Below are positions 44,703 to 60,000 of a stretch of 64,000 bases of DNA, piece by piece. Position numbers and translations under genes: made by a program. Origin of the DNA: Xestospongia bergquistia (lineage: Eukaryota; Porifera; Demospongiae; Haplosclerida; Petrosiidae); the NCBI GenBank assembly GCA_963965975.1, contig OZ014421.1, forward strand, positions 4,949,001 to 5,013,000, in the 5' to 3' direction. Below the pieces are notes generated by a model, which was not told the DNA's origin, did no database searches, and worked only from the letters and a program-made list of their open reading frames with translations. The stretch's first letter is position 1. Each line of letters begins with the position of its first letter.

Positions 44703-47700
44703 ATGTCCACCGAGTAATATTGAAGTGATTTGAAAGCTTTCATCAATGAATGTGACAGAAATTGGAGAATTTACCAGGCAAGTTACATTATCTCCAGTCC
44801 CCCTAGTTTGCATTATTTCTCTCTAAGCAGTAGAACAGCCATCACTTACAGAAAGCACATACATGGATCACAACCAAGCAATGTAGAGCCCACTTCTGAT
44901 ACTCGACAGAAATATGTACAAGCCTTTTCAGAGTTGAAGTTACATGTAACTGTTAATCAAGGTAAATTAAAGGAATCTTGTTAATTAGTGCCCTGTTTTT
45001 GCATGATGTTGTTAATGGATTGATATTCTAAATAGCTATGGAGTTGTGGTATGGAATTTTGTGTTCATTGGTATGAATATTTTTAGTTCAACAGATGTTG
45101 AGAAGAGCTATGGAAGGCAAAGACGATCTGGAGAAACAAGAGAGAGGTAGATAATAGTGACATGAAATGTTTAAAATAGATATGCTTATACAATTCAGGC
45201 TTTAAACGGTAATAGTGCTATTACTAGTTATTACTAGTTATTATTATAGTTTATAATATAAGTTGTATACTCCCATTAATTTAATAGGTAATAAAATCTT
45301 AATTTGTTTAAGGTTTCAACCATATTGAAGAATTTTAAATTAAATTTATTGTTTTTATTATGTCTTATCAAGAGTTATCTCTTGGAGAGTTTAATGTATT
45401 CTCTATTGAATTATTATTGGGTAATATTGAGGATACTCTGTCAGCTCAGTAAGTGTGGTTAGTGGTTTAATCTTAATATTTTATAATAACTAGATCAGAT
45501 TCGAATCTCTGTCATTTGTATACCTCAAGTCCTAATACAAAAAAAAGAGGTGAATGGATGGACGGATGGATGAATGGATGAATAGATGGATGGATGGATA
45601 GGATGAATAGATTATATTTTATTTGTGAAAAATAAATGGATGAAGAGACATATTGATGGATGGATGCCATTGAATGAATGAAGACATTTATACAATATAT
45701 ACTAATATTATACTAAACACTCATTTTTTTATACTAGATGGACAATGTTTATATGAAGGTATGTACAAGCTATAGAGCATATGTCTTAAATGGACATTTT
45801 ATTCTCAGTGTTCCTTGGTGGTTCATGTAACCCAACTGTGTGGAGAAAAGAGATAACGATACCAATATTACAAAATGAAGGAATCACATATTATAATCCT
45901 GTGAGTATAAAGAGAGAAAGAGAGACAGATCACATATTATAATCCTTTGAGCATGAAGAGAGAAAGAGAGACAGATCACATATTATAATCCTTTGAGCAT
46001 GAAGAGAGAAAGAGAGATAGATCACATATTATAATCCTGTGAGTATAAAGAGAGAAAGAGAGACAGATCACATATTATAATCCTTTGAGCATGAAGAGAG
46101 AAAGAGAGACAGATCACATATTATAATCCTTTGAGCATGAAGAGAGAAAGAGAGATAGATCACATATTATAATCCTTTGAGCATGAAGAGAGAAAGAGAG
46201 ACAGATCACATATTATAATCCTTTGAGCATGAAGAGAGAAAGAGAGACAGACAAAGAGACAGGAAAACAAACTCCTTTCTTCTTTTAGCAAGTGGATCAT
46301 TGGTATCCAGAATTAGTAGAAATAGAAGAACAAGCTAAAGAGGTATGTCTCCTCATTCAAACTATACATTAATAGTTATTACCTGTATTTTATAGGGTGC
46401 ATCACTTTTGTTATTTGTTGTTGATAACCAAACTAGAGCTGTCTCTTCAATGGTAGAAATAGGGTTTTTGATAGGTCTGTCTGTATCTCCATTAATATTC
46501 TCTTAACAATATCTGTTTTTAGGACGTGGACGAAGATTAGTAGTTGTTATTAGTGATATTGTTGGAGATAGTCCTTGTGTAGCTGGTGAATCACTTAATG
46601 AAATGTGAGAGAACTAAATATGTGACTATAATCTCTCTCTCTCTCTCTCCAGAGAAATCAAAGAATTAAATGATGGACGAGAATTTATAAGAGATATAGT
46701 TAATATTCATAATATTTTAATTGAGCCCACTATAAGACATGGTACAGAGACAATTGTGAAAGTGAGTGTGTGTGTGTGTGTGTGTGTGTCAGCTCATATT
46801 TAAATGATGTAGATTACACAAAATTTGTTAACAAAAAAAGAATTGGCAGAGAAATTAACTCATACTAAATTAAATATTGGATGTCTAGGAGATTTGTTAA
46901 GGTAATGTGCATCTATAATATTGTTTATTCATCTATTTATTTGTTTTTCCGTCCATTGATTCAATCATCTGTCCATTTATCTATCCATGTGTTCGTTTGT
47001 CCGTCCATTGATTCAATCATTTGTCCATTTATCCATCTATGTGTTCACTTGTGTGTCCATTGATTCGATCATATTTCATCCTTATGTTCACATGATCGTC
47101 CATTGATTCGATCATTTGTCCATTTATCCATCCATGTGTTCACTTGTCTGTCCATTGATTGTCATCTGTCCATTTATTCATCCATTTATCCATATAGACA
47201 ACTCAGACAAGTTTTTACTATGTATGATACTGATAGAAACCAATCACTAACACTAATGGAGGTACAGGAGCACTTATGTCAAGTACAGCTGCCATATTTA
47301 TTGTTTAGGCTTGTTTGGCTCTCCGCTCTCTCCAATTACTCTCTGATCCTCTCCCAACGTCTCTCGAATCATTTCTTTCAAATATTCCTACAAACTGGTC
47401 CAGCAATGGACTGACATTTGAAGAATTTTGTCTCTTGTATGCAGAGTTAAAATATAAACTTATACAACAGTCTAAAAGTGGATGGTTAAAAACAATTGGT
47501 TCCTATTTGTGGACACCTGTTGAGTGGGTATCAGGTATGAGTCTCTGTCTTTTAGTATGGGTTTCAGTTTCAATTTAGGATGGATATGGTCAAAACCTTG
47601 TAGTCCTATGGTGTCCAGTTATAACTATGATGTGTTTCTTGGAGGGAATTGTGGGTGTGCTACATGGAGGAATGATATTACAATACCAATATTAAGGTTT

Positions 47701-48815
47701 GTACATAAAATATGTCCTTTTCAAATGTAGGAAACTTAACCAAAGGGGGGAGGAGTCAACCTCTTAATACATAATAGTACCACCTTTTAAGATATATGCA
47801 CATGAGGTACTACCTCACATGTGATGACGTCTTTCGTTTGTGAGTCCTTACTCAGTGTTTCCTCTTGTTCAGCATGCTAACTCCTTTGAATGTTAAAGTC
47901 ATCTCCAGTATAGACAAGTTTGAGTAAAGATGAATCGCTCATTTGTATTCATTCAGGCAACATGGTGTCTCTTATTTCCATCCTCAAATGCAAAAATTTG
48001 ACCCTTTAATGTTTTCAATTGAAAGAAGAGCCAAGGAAGATAGCAACATCTTACTCTTTGTTATTTCTAAGGATACAACAGCTGTCACATGTTTGCTTGA
48101 GGTATAACAATGTGGGTGTATAAACATATTGTTGTTTATTCTCCTATAAAGGCTGCTTATTATATTGGTCTCTGCAGAAGAGTTGTATTATGTATACAAA
48201 ATATTGATGAGTGTAGTGGTCTGGACGATATTAAGGTAGACATTCTATCAAATGTACTTTTTCCATTATTTCAATGTATTCCTACATTTTTATAACTGAT
48301 TCTTTCAGATTTCTTTATTAATCCATCTATTCATCCAACAATGGTTTATATGTCCATCTATCCATTTATTTATCCATCCATCCATTCATTCATCCATCCA
48401 TCCATCGATCCATTCATTCATACATCCATTCATTCATCCATCGATCCATTCATTCATCCATCCATTCATTCATCCATCCATCCATTCATTCATCCATCCA
48501 TCCATCAATCCATTCATTCATCCATCCATCCATCAATCCATTCATTCATCCATCCATCCATTCATTCATCCATCCATCCATCCATCCATTCATTCATCCA
48601 TCCATTCATCCATTCCACAGTTAACCACTAAAGCAATCAGAGACTACAACAGAGCCAGGTCCTACCTCACATGTGTCGCTAACAAAAATAGAGTACCAGT
48701 ATTTGCTGATGTCAGCGAAGCTACGCTATGTTGTGTCTATAAACTTAAAGGTTATAAACTTCATCTTACACATGATGGCCGTCATAAAAAATCACTCTTA
48801 GGAACAAGCGTGTGA
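44703..48815 (+). CDS. Twin nucleoside deoxyribosyltransferase-like protein with EF-hand
   Basis: Eighteen exons: 44703-44713, 44831-44961, 45087-45146, 45373-45448, 45494-45549, 45738-45758, 45809-45900, 46289-46342, 46396-46474, 46523-46604, 46653-46761, 46813-46901, 47198-47261, 47309-47534, 47579-47696, 47957-48101, 48152-48235, 48621-48815; 563 residues. Domain 1 (about 117-230): [25 protein letters not shown] and [14 protein letters not shown] with E188. An EF-hand loop [12 protein letters not shown] (297-308) has ligands at 1, 3, 5, 7 and 12. Domain 2 (about 400-530): [26 protein letters not shown] and [14 protein letters not shown] with E471. The pattern fits the nucleoside 2-deoxyribosyltransferase-like family, whose Glu is the nucleophile; I recall a related domain in Drosophila raw. 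Substrate unknown. The N-terminus is helical. Exons 1 (11 bp) and 6 (21 bp) are the least certain. Confidence 0.75.
45883..46258 (+). repeat. 46-bp tandem repeat spanning a 5' splice site, 8 copies
   Basis: Units start ATCACATATTATAATCCT at 45883, 45929, 45975, 46021, 46067, 46113, 46159 and 46205. The first is the end of the coding exon 45809-45900, with its donor GTGAGT. The copy at 46021 also has GTGAGT; the other six read TTGAGC. A GAGAGAAAGAGAGACA filler links the units. Confidence 0.95.
48350..48617 (+). repeat. (CATCCATT)n tetranucleotide array ending at a splice acceptor
   Basis: About 270 bp of TCCA/TTCA tetranucleotides run directly into ATTCCACAG and exon 48621. Similar shorter arrays precede acceptors at 47197, 32771, 54458 and 55164. 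Confidence 0.9.
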
Positions 48816-49035
48816 CCACTATTACATGGAGGGCATTTTTGTCATTACATGATATTAGTATATTTTATGTTGCATGTTTACATGTGTATGAGATACATGC
48901 ACTGCTGTCAGAATTTAATTTTTATTAGAAACAATTATTTTTTTATTATCAATACTGTCATTTTGACTATTCATTTTTAAAAATTAATTAAAATTTTATT
49001 GCCACATGAAAAATTTTAAGTCACTAAACTTATTT

Positions 49036-50972
<1,937 letters not shown>

Positions 50973-51164
50973 GTTGAAAGTACATGAGAGTGGGTGTGGC
51001 ATTAACTCTCCGGTTTTGCTCCGTTTTACTTAGGAAATAAAGTTGAAATGGGTGTGGCAATTTAGTGTATTTACTCTAATATAAATCTGATGTCATGCGC
51101 TAAGGGAGCATTTTGCCTTACTATTCAAAGGTGAGGAGGAAGTTTGAAGTGACAACTGAATAAG
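50973..51164. promoter_or_regulatory. Divergent promoter DPM2/FAM102
   Basis: 192 bp with two GGGTGTGGC boxes (about 50992 and 51050) in the same orientation, matching the CACCC/KLF-type motif seen in other divergent gaps here. Confidence 0.55.
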
Positions 51165-53410
51165 ATGTCAAGTAAAATGCTCAGCTTGACCTCTACAATC
51201 GGTGCATCTCTACCCTTATCTCTAAGACCGAAGAAGAAGTTACACTTCGATGTGACATTCACTCTTCAAGAGTTGATCAACTGTACCTTTGTAACTGGTG
51301 TCCTATTTGCGAAAATCCAGTTGAAAGATGGTGGTAGTTTTAATGGTACATCACACAGGTGAGTATTTAAAACTATTAGAAGTGAGTGGATCAATGGACA
51401 GAGAAAAAAATGGATGGATGGACAGATAGATAATCAATTGATAGATAGACAAATGGACCACTTGATAAATGGATAGATAAGTTGAGAAATAAATATATAA
51501 CATTTAGAGCAGTCATGTGTTACTGAACACCTGAGCACTAGCAGTCTAGTCATTTGTGGTTTCTTTGATTTCTCTCTATAGAAATGATGTTGAAAACCAC
51601 AGAGTACAATGGGATCAAGATTTTAACTTCTCCTGTAAAATGTACGCTAACGCAGACGGTGTATTGGAACCTTGTTGGTGCAAAGTATCCATTAGAAAGG
51701 TAAATGAATAGAGGATGGATTAATGAAGAGGAAGTTAGAAATATAATTCTATTATTTTATTATTAAATGATATTACACAAATAATGGATTAAAGTAATCT
51801 TGCTCATTTTTATTATCGACATGATATTCATTGAACTAATTACTGAGAAGGAGTTCTAATTAGAATCACTTTAATACTAATTTACACTTTTAATAAGAAT
51901 AGTCGAGTACACAACAATACTCTGTGATGATTCAGTGAAAACAAGGATGTCCTAGAGAAAACTAACAAGTCTAATCTTCATTCCAGTTAGAATGTGTTAC
52001 GGGATTTCCTGAGGTGTTGGCATTAAACTCTCTCTATTCCATAGTTATAATTTGAATGTTTGCAAACTAAATTACATCAATAATAATAATATAGTTAACA
52101 TAGTACATTACATAAGATGCTTGCCAACTGAATGCAGTATTTAATCAGTTGTAATATTATTAACATTTCACATATTTACATGTAATGACATGTATGCTGT
52201 ATAAGTGTTAATTGTTACCTCTTTAAGTTCTGCATTATCTCAGTGTACTTTCCTAGTTTGTTCCTGTTCTTGTTAGCATCTTGTGATCAGCACTTGTTAT
52301 CACCTTGGATGGATGGATGGATGGATTGATAGATGGATGATGGATGGATGGGGAACGTTATTATGTACCAATAGTTCGTCAAGTGATGGGAATAGATTTG
52401 TTGAGATTTTGATAGATAAACAAACAGATGGACTATGATTTGACAAACAATCTTAATTTGTTTTCATTTCTATCGCAAAATGTTATGATAATGTTGCATT
52501 CATTGTTGTTCTTTTTCGTATACCAGGAAACGAAAGGTGGTCGCTCGTGTAAGAAAGTAAGTAATCACTAATCTTATGATTTATAGATATAATCATAATG
52601 TATTTATTGTACTGTTGTGGTATTGTCACTTTCAGTAGTTGATAATGACAATAGGTACAACATGATACTCCTGTAAAAATATGTACTATCTTCATTTCAA
52701 AAATTTGGAGGATATGATGTTATTGCTTGTATTTCCTGGCTTGCAGTCATTGAGTCTTATTAAGCATTCTAAGGGTATCGTTTAAAATGTGATAATTGTC
52801 CAGCTATTTTTGCTGCTGTCAATTGGTCTGGATTCTGGAATGCTAATATTCATATACTAGGATATGAGAACGATAGCTCTCTTATCTTATCTTCTAACCC
52901 GACTGTCTCTTCTATCTGTTGTTTTAAGGCAGCTATCATTACTCTAATTACATTTGTTGTTTTTCTAATAACTTGCTAATAAAATAAAGCTATTGGCATT
53001 ATAGATATGTGCTGAGATTGGAAATAATATAGGAATATGGACAATGGACTATGGTATAGGCATAAATTAGCAGGTATAGTGGTGTGATTGATGATACAGT
53101 GATGTCTATAAACACACCATAGGGTTGCTTTGTGAAGCCACAGGTGGCTGGCATATTGTCAAGAACATGATATACATCAAAGTCGTTTTCCTTGTTCCAA
53201 TAACTTAGTATAATAATACCTTCAGTTGATCTCTAGTAGTAAAATGTTACGATAGTCACTATGATATTAACATACTTATAATAGTATAAAAATATGCTAA
53301 ATATGCATTGTTACTGCTTAAATCATCTCAGTCATATGTCTGTAGATCGGATCATTGACAACATATCATCACTTACATGTACTCCCCCATAGCTTCTTTA
53401 AGTAATATTA

Positions 53411-53461
<51 letters not shown>

Positions 53462-56168
53462 CAGTTGGGTTATGTCAAACTCAATCTTGCAGAATATGCA
53501 GGTGCTGGAGTAAGACAGAGAAAATACTTATTAGAAAGTTATAACGAAAACAAACACAAACCAGACAACTCATTGCTTAAAGTGAGAACACTCCACTGCC
53601 CACCATACAATGCATGTACTTGTAACACATGTACAATATATGTGTTGTACATGTGTTGTCTCTGTAACAGTGACACACCCTATTGTTGTGTGGGAACTAA
53701 CCTAATGTGCTCACTGTACAATATCACAAATAATCTTTTCATGCGTATCATTAAATTTGAATGTATTTTTACAATATACTAATATTGTTGTGACTTGTAA
53801 TTAACGCACTACTTCTCCCATAGGTTAAACTTTATCTCCGACAAACCTCAGGAGACATTGTGTTCAAAGCGTAAGTGATTAGTTAAAGAATGAATATGTT
53901 AGTACTTGTTTATCATTTTTGTTACTAACATGATAGCATTCCTTATTAGAGATAATGTAATGCTTTATTAAGACATATAATTAATTATGTTATGTTGTTT
54001 ACCATTTCAAAGTATGTACTTAGTCTTAGGATGCTATCTAGAAGCCTTCAGTTTGTAAAGGAGGAAGACTTGTTTACTGAAAGTTAACATTATCATTACA
54101 TAATATATGTTTAATATTGAAATTCCATTGACTGTATGTAGTAAGTATTAACTGTGAAAGTTTGTGCAATGTTTAAATAATAATAAACTGAGATTTATCA
54201 ATAATGTTACTGGACACTCTTTAAATCTCTTTCTAGTCCTGAGACGAGGGTATATGAGATTGGAGAAGAAGATGAAGGTATTCAAGAGGACTGGTGGTCC
54301 TTAAATAGCCGAGGATCACAGTCATTGACCCCTCGTGCCAGCACTGGTAGTACAATGAGCGCTTTTAGTTTAGGTAGGTCCTTTGTCCATCCATTTGGTA
54401 ACGTATCTATCCTTTTATCTATTCATTCATCTGTCCATTCATCCATTTATCTCTCCAGGTGCTAGCTCATGGAGTACTAACAGTGGTAGTGCAGGAAATC
54501 TAAAGTCACAAGATAGTTTGGGAGATGTATCAAAGAGTAGAGCTGAAAGGGACTTTGATCATGAGAGTGGATCAGAAGAAACAGTTGTTGAACAATCTTC
54601 CTCTCGAGTTACCATGAAAACAGCTACATCCTCATCAACAGTCACCAGTCAACCTCGTCCAACTGACAACACAGCACCTTCTCAATCTAGTACTAATACT
54701 AGCAAAACTCCCTCCACAATACTAACTCCACCTACTCCAACCATACCCAGTCTCCCAGTAATTATTGATCGCTCAGAATCTTTATCTGAAGAAAATGTAG
54801 ATAATTTTCGTCATCCTAGTCTTGAAAGACCACAACCACAACTACCTCAGCATACTGGCAGTTTTCGTGATCTTCGTCATTCTCCAGCTCTTCGAAAACA
54901 AACTCAAAAAAGTATCCCTTTACCTCCAGAAATAAGCCCCTCCTCCTCCTCAAGACAGTCTAAAGTCGGACCTAGTGTTCAAGTTTCTCATGTAACTGCA
55001 TTACCATCTAATGGCAGTCATCGTCGTCTAGCTAGTGTGGGTGGAACCACACCCATTACTCCATCTCCCCTTACCATGGGTCACAAGAGACACAGCAGCT
55101 TTAGGTATCTATCATTATTTGTCCATTCATTCATCTATCCATCCATTTATCTCTTCCATTACAGCACTATACCAAAAGAATTTCCTTCTGCAGAAACTAT
55201 ATCATTGAACAGTACAAAAACAAGAGTAAGTTATGCATCCATTCATTTTTCATTCATCCATTGATTGTTATTGTGTCCATATTTAGGCAACAACATTATC
55301 TACATTAGAACAGTCACGTGTTGATACAGAACAGTTAGTCAATCAACTACTAGCTGGTCATGACTTGACATCATATGGTATATCCCCTTATATGTACACC
55401 ATCTACTTGTATACCACCTACATACATACCATCTATGTGCACACCATCTATGTGTCACCACCTACATATAATACCATCTATATGCACACCATCTGTGTCA
55501 CCACCTACATATAATACCATCTATATGCACACCATCTATGTGTCACTACCTACATATAATACCATCTATATGCACACCATCTATGTGTCACCACCTACAT
55601 ATAATACCATCTATATGCACACCATCTATGTGTCACCACCTACATATACACCATTTACATGTATAAGTCTGTCAATTCCCTGTTGTATCAACATTACTGA
55701 TATCGTCTATTCCCTTGGGATAGATTAGTAGACTATGAATATTATTAATTGTTAACAGTTGTGTCTATTTGAATATAATTACACATTCTCTCTCTCTCTC
55801 TCTAGATGAAGGTGATAGCAATCTTAAAATTTATGTTGACAAACACTCAGGTGGTGTCACATTGACCGGACATGCTCTTCATGGGTAAGAAATATAGATA
55901 GTTTAGTAAAAATGTAGGGATACATACACATAGTATATTAGGTATGTTCTTATGTTCACAACACATAGCTAAACTGCTTATTCTATATAGGTCACGCTTT
56001 AAAGAGATTGATGTTCACAATGTTGAGCCAAGTCCTAAACCAAAACCACGACAAAAACGTAAAAAAAAATCTGAAAGCTTACTCTTAGGTTCCAATGACA
56101 GTACTCCATCATCCTCTCCTACTCATATAATAACTGAAGTTGAGTCTTCTTCAACTGCAATGAGTTAA
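51165..56168 (+). CDS. FAM102: FAM102/EEIG-family NT-C2 domain protein
   Basis: Eleven exons: 51165-51358, 51582-51699, 52527-52556 (30 bp), 53465-53581, 53824-53870, 54237-54373, 54459-55104, 55165-55225, 55287-55377, 55806-55884, 55991-56168; 565 residues. Residues about 25-170 form an N-terminal C2 (NT-C2) domain: KLHFDVTFTLQELINCTFVT, GVLFAKIQLKDGG, CWCKVSIRKETKGG and LGYVKLNLAEYAGAG match vertebrate FAM102A/B (EEIG1/2), which bind membranes or lipids. A long disordered Ser/Thr/Pro region follows. A short conserved block near the C-terminus (SNLKIYVDKHSGGVTLTGHA) corresponds to the FAM102 SNLRLFV...TLSG segment, and a Lys-rich tail ends it. It predates the A/B split, so the symbol is generic. 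Introns carry (CT)n at two acceptors, tetranucleotide arrays and a 45-bp repeat. Confidence 0.88.
51700..52526. other. FAM102 intron 2
   Basis: 827 bp AT-rich, with a (GGAT)n array near 52307-52350. Nothing else recognised. Confidence 0.5.
52557..53464 (+). repeat. FAM102 intron 3 ending in (CT)n microsatellite
   Basis: 908-bp intron. Positions 53411-53460 are nearly pure (CT) and run into TCAG and the exon at 53465. The rest is AT-rich without recognisable content. Confidence 0.85.
55400..55650 (+). repeat. 45-bp tandem repeat in FAM102 intron 9
   Basis: About five units of CACCACCTACATATAATACC + ATCTATATGCACACCATCTATGTGT. The following (CT)n run at about 55787-55803 abuts the acceptor of exon 55806. 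Confidence 0.9.
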
Positions 56169-57016
56169 CCTCTTCTTAAATCTTGGTAGCATTCTCCCCT
56201 CTCCATCTCTCTAATTTAACATTGTCACTGATATGTATTATAGGAGAACTACTTGTAATCAGAATGATCTCTTCAATGACATTATCTTTTTTTGTAGACT
56301 CTCTTTCCGTTATGTCAAATACAGAGATCAAATGTAATCATTATAAAATTAACATAATATCAATTTGTTTTACATGTACACAACATCTACATGTATTTAT
56401 ATTGTGTACATGTCATTATATTATTATTATTGTTGTTGTTGTTGTTATGGTTGTATCAGTATAATTATTTACTTTTCAATATTCATTTGTCTCCCTTTTT
56501 ACATAACTACTGAACAGTTGTCAATTCTTTTACAAACATCACTTTGTTTATCCTCTCTTTGTATAATTTAAACCCTTATCATTTAACCCTTTGTTTATAT
56601 AATATTAAATTGACCGGCCTGAGGTCTTGTGTTTCAGATGTAGTGGAGCCCTATATTCAGAACACAACGTTTTGATAAGGACTTAGCTTCTTTTAGAACT
56701 GAAAATTAACATGAAATCTGTTATGGTAAGATACACATGTGGTCCACCCTGAACCATGTGCTCTTTTGGTGTACACATATGTGGCATTCAGGAACATGGA
56801 TATACAAGAGCCTTGAGCAGAAATAGTAACAGAATATACCACTAATACTGTAATGGTTAAAAGAGAGTGAGATCGTAAAACTTAAATATGAAAAGATGTG
56901 TCCCCCCATATAGTTAGTACACAAGTTACAAAACAAATCAACTTAGTATCGACTAGATCTATAGATAACATACCAACAAGTTATGTCTGAGGAATGATAA
57001 CAATTAGTGAATACAA
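56169..57016. other. Convergent intergenic FAM102/HENMT1
   Basis: 848 bp, AT-rich, with short TTATTATTG runs near 56420. No gene, RNA or element recognised. Confidence 0.5.
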
Positions 57017-60000
57017 TTAGTCCCATACTTCAGTTGATTCCACATAACCAATATTGTCAATAATATCTTCCTCGTCTTCTGATGCTTCTTCAATGACTGA
57101 TTCCGTTTCTGAATCCTCTAACTCATCATAAAGAATTGCACAGAGACCATCTGTAGTTAATTCAACAGAAGAATAACGTCTTAAAGCTTGACTAAAGGAA
57201 ATAAAGAGATACATATTAAGACGATTTGTGATGTATGTCCTTGCCTTATCTCGTCAACATTGGTTGTAAATCTTTGAATCTGAGGATAATCCAAAAGTTC
57301 TAATAAATTTATAATTAACGAATGAGACGTTTCAAAAGGAGAATCAAGGGACTCGTCCAGCTGGTGACGGCCATTTTCATCATTGTTCTCTATTGATGTA
57401 TGTCCTATGTCATTGCTTTCCAGCCCATTTTCGGTACAGCTCACAAGCAAGTGTCTCCTTTGTTCATTTTGTGCAGTTCTTCTTCTAAAGAGAACATGTA
57501 AAAGGTAATGAGCTTCATTGCTTAGTCTTTGTTCTGGAGTATTGAGTTCATGAGGGAACGTACACTCATAGATCTGTACAAGAAAGCAACCATATTGTAA
57601 GAGTTATAATTGTACAGGCATACTTGCTCATAGGGTGTGTCTGTTAGAGAAATGTCTCTATCTCTGTTATGATCTGGGAGAAAAAATGTTTCATTTTCGT
57701 TCATCAAAACTTTTGCTTATGAAAATAAAAAAAATTACAAGTAGGTATGCATTAATTGGAATAATACTCCTCCTGCGCAATTGACATAACTAAAATTATA
57801 CTTTAGTATCTAAGCTATTTAGTTTGGAAGACTAAAGATATGGCTCATGGTGCAAATTTTAGAGAACTTATTAATATTCATAAGGGACATAACTGCATTA
57901 TTGTGTTTATATAGCAAACTCTTATGTGGTTCTTTGCCCTCTGTCCTATCACTTACATTTGCTCTGACTGTGTAACCAATTTTGCAAAAAAGACTATAAA
58001 CATTTCAGTATACGCTTCCTTAAATATTTAATACCTGACTCTTGTCTTGTGAATATAGCAATTTGTGAACAGTGTCCCAAATGAGACATCTCAAGAGGAG
58101 GATCACCTACACCATCAAACTGAACTAGATAGTTGTAACAGTTACAAACTTTAATACACCTAATGAAAGATACAAGTTGTAGTAACTTGTTGCTTAACGA
58201 TTTGTTTGTATAACTTAACTTGTTCAAGTACCAATAGTGTTTAGAAATGATACAATGACATCATAGTGTTATAATGTCGCATTGAAGCCCAAATTATATG
58301 GTGCTCTAATATAAGTACTATGTACTGTGATATAACAAACACGTGGGCTTGTCTATATCATTACACACATCATAAAACTAAAATCTCCTCTAAGATAAAT
58401 ATGGATAATTAATCATGATTAGATCATAACATACCAGGACTAAATTAATAGAACCATTTGTTTTATTAAAGAAGTACAAAATAATATAACAAATCTCATA
58501 TCAATATCATTTTGCAATCAATTGACACTATTAAATTTTGAACTCATAAACTCAAGCACATAACTCTATTTATGAAGTATTTATTAAAAGACTTACCATT
58601 CTTGAAATTCTCTCCTTCCCCATTCAAATTTATGATCATAATGTCTAAATCCAATTAGATTAGGGAATAAAACATTAAAGTCGGCATTAGGTGTAGAGAT
58701 TATGACAACAGTTGGCTGTAATTTTCCAAATATCACACGAGGAACTTGTTCCAGTACAGAGTCATGAAGATGTTCTATGCTGAATTGAAAAAAAAAATTC
58801 CTTGAATACATAGAGACAAACATTTTACTAACAATAATTACAGATGGATACCAACAATATATATTTAAGCTTAGTCTTGCATGGCCAAGATGTTCAACGA
58901 ATGTCTGCTAAAACCTTGTAGAAAAGTTTGGTGCTGCAGAAATTTGAGTGGCACCAATAAAAATGCACCTGCCATGTGATCATCACCTTAGGAATATACT
59001 TATAATGTGAATGTTGAAAAGATTTAGAAATGTTATTTCATCTTTATACAGAAGGTAGACTGCCAAACAATAAGGAAAGATCAGTACAAAGAGATAAATA
59101 TCTCTGATCACTTAAGATATCATTATGTTAAGGTTATGCTATGTACAATTATAATATAAATATTGTAGAGACTCACACTTCAATACAGGTTAGCAAGTCT
59201 GCCTCCATTAGTCTCCCATCTACTTCATCAATTGAACCTAAATATTAAGAAATAAATGAAAAAAAAACACTTTTATGTTTTGTCAAGAAAGAAACTAGTC
59301 AAAAACAAAGCAAGATTACAATAATAATAGTTATCCTTAGACAGCTCTGAAGGTGATGATATTATAGAGATATATAGCAGAAGCTGACGTAACATGTAGA
59401 AAAGAGGTTTTACAGTGTTTCATTCAAATAATGATCAATCATACTCAAATTGTTGATTGACAATAAAATATTAATTTCAGTACTTAATTTTAATTCTATG
59501 CATGGTCAATAATTGAATCACTTTAAATAAGTTTATTTATATAATTATTCATACAATTAATAGTACTGAGACCTTTTAGCAGCTGTACTTTTAAAGGTCG
59601 TGGTCTTCTAATCAGGTAATCTGTAGTTAACGGTTGTACATAATGTCGATGTGTCTGCAAAGCAGTAGCATTGATGTCTACTCCAATGAGTTCTTCAATG
59701 TAGTTCTCAAACTTTAACGATCGCAGCAACTTACATTCACCACAACCCATGTCAATAACCTATTAGAAGACAATTTTAACTAATTCCAAGGCTACAAGAA
59801 GTGTCCAATAGTTTAAATCTGTGCTTTCTTTGTATTTTAAAGAGCTAGATATGGCACTAGTACTGAGAAGAGGCCATCTACTTTTATAAAGTTCAGTACC
59901 TTTTTTGGATGCAACTTTCTAGAAAGTTTTACAACTGCTTCATAACGTTGTCTGTATACTGGAGGTCTGAAAATAGGGCCTTGCAATATTTCCTCAGATT

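Noticed and set aside
44618-44746. Upstream extension of PSMD5 ([11 protein letters not shown]...)
   Set aside because: Open frame but not family-like; the internal Met matches the conserved N-terminus and the extension would overlap the divergent gene's start.
45373-45758. Direct splice from exon 3 (45146) to exon 6 (45738), skipping exons 4 and 5
   Set aside because: Also frame-compatible (phase 1 to 1), so it is a plausible isoform, but exons 4 and 5 have good splice sites and coding-like content, so I kept them in the main model.
47282-47308. 26-nt intron in the NDT-EF gene
   Set aside because: Too short; a donor at 47262 gives a 47-bp intron, normal for this genome, and keeps the frame.
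48341-48631. ORF rich in [11 protein letters not shown]
   Set aside because: Translation of the TCCA tetranucleotide array in an intron of the NDT-EF gene.
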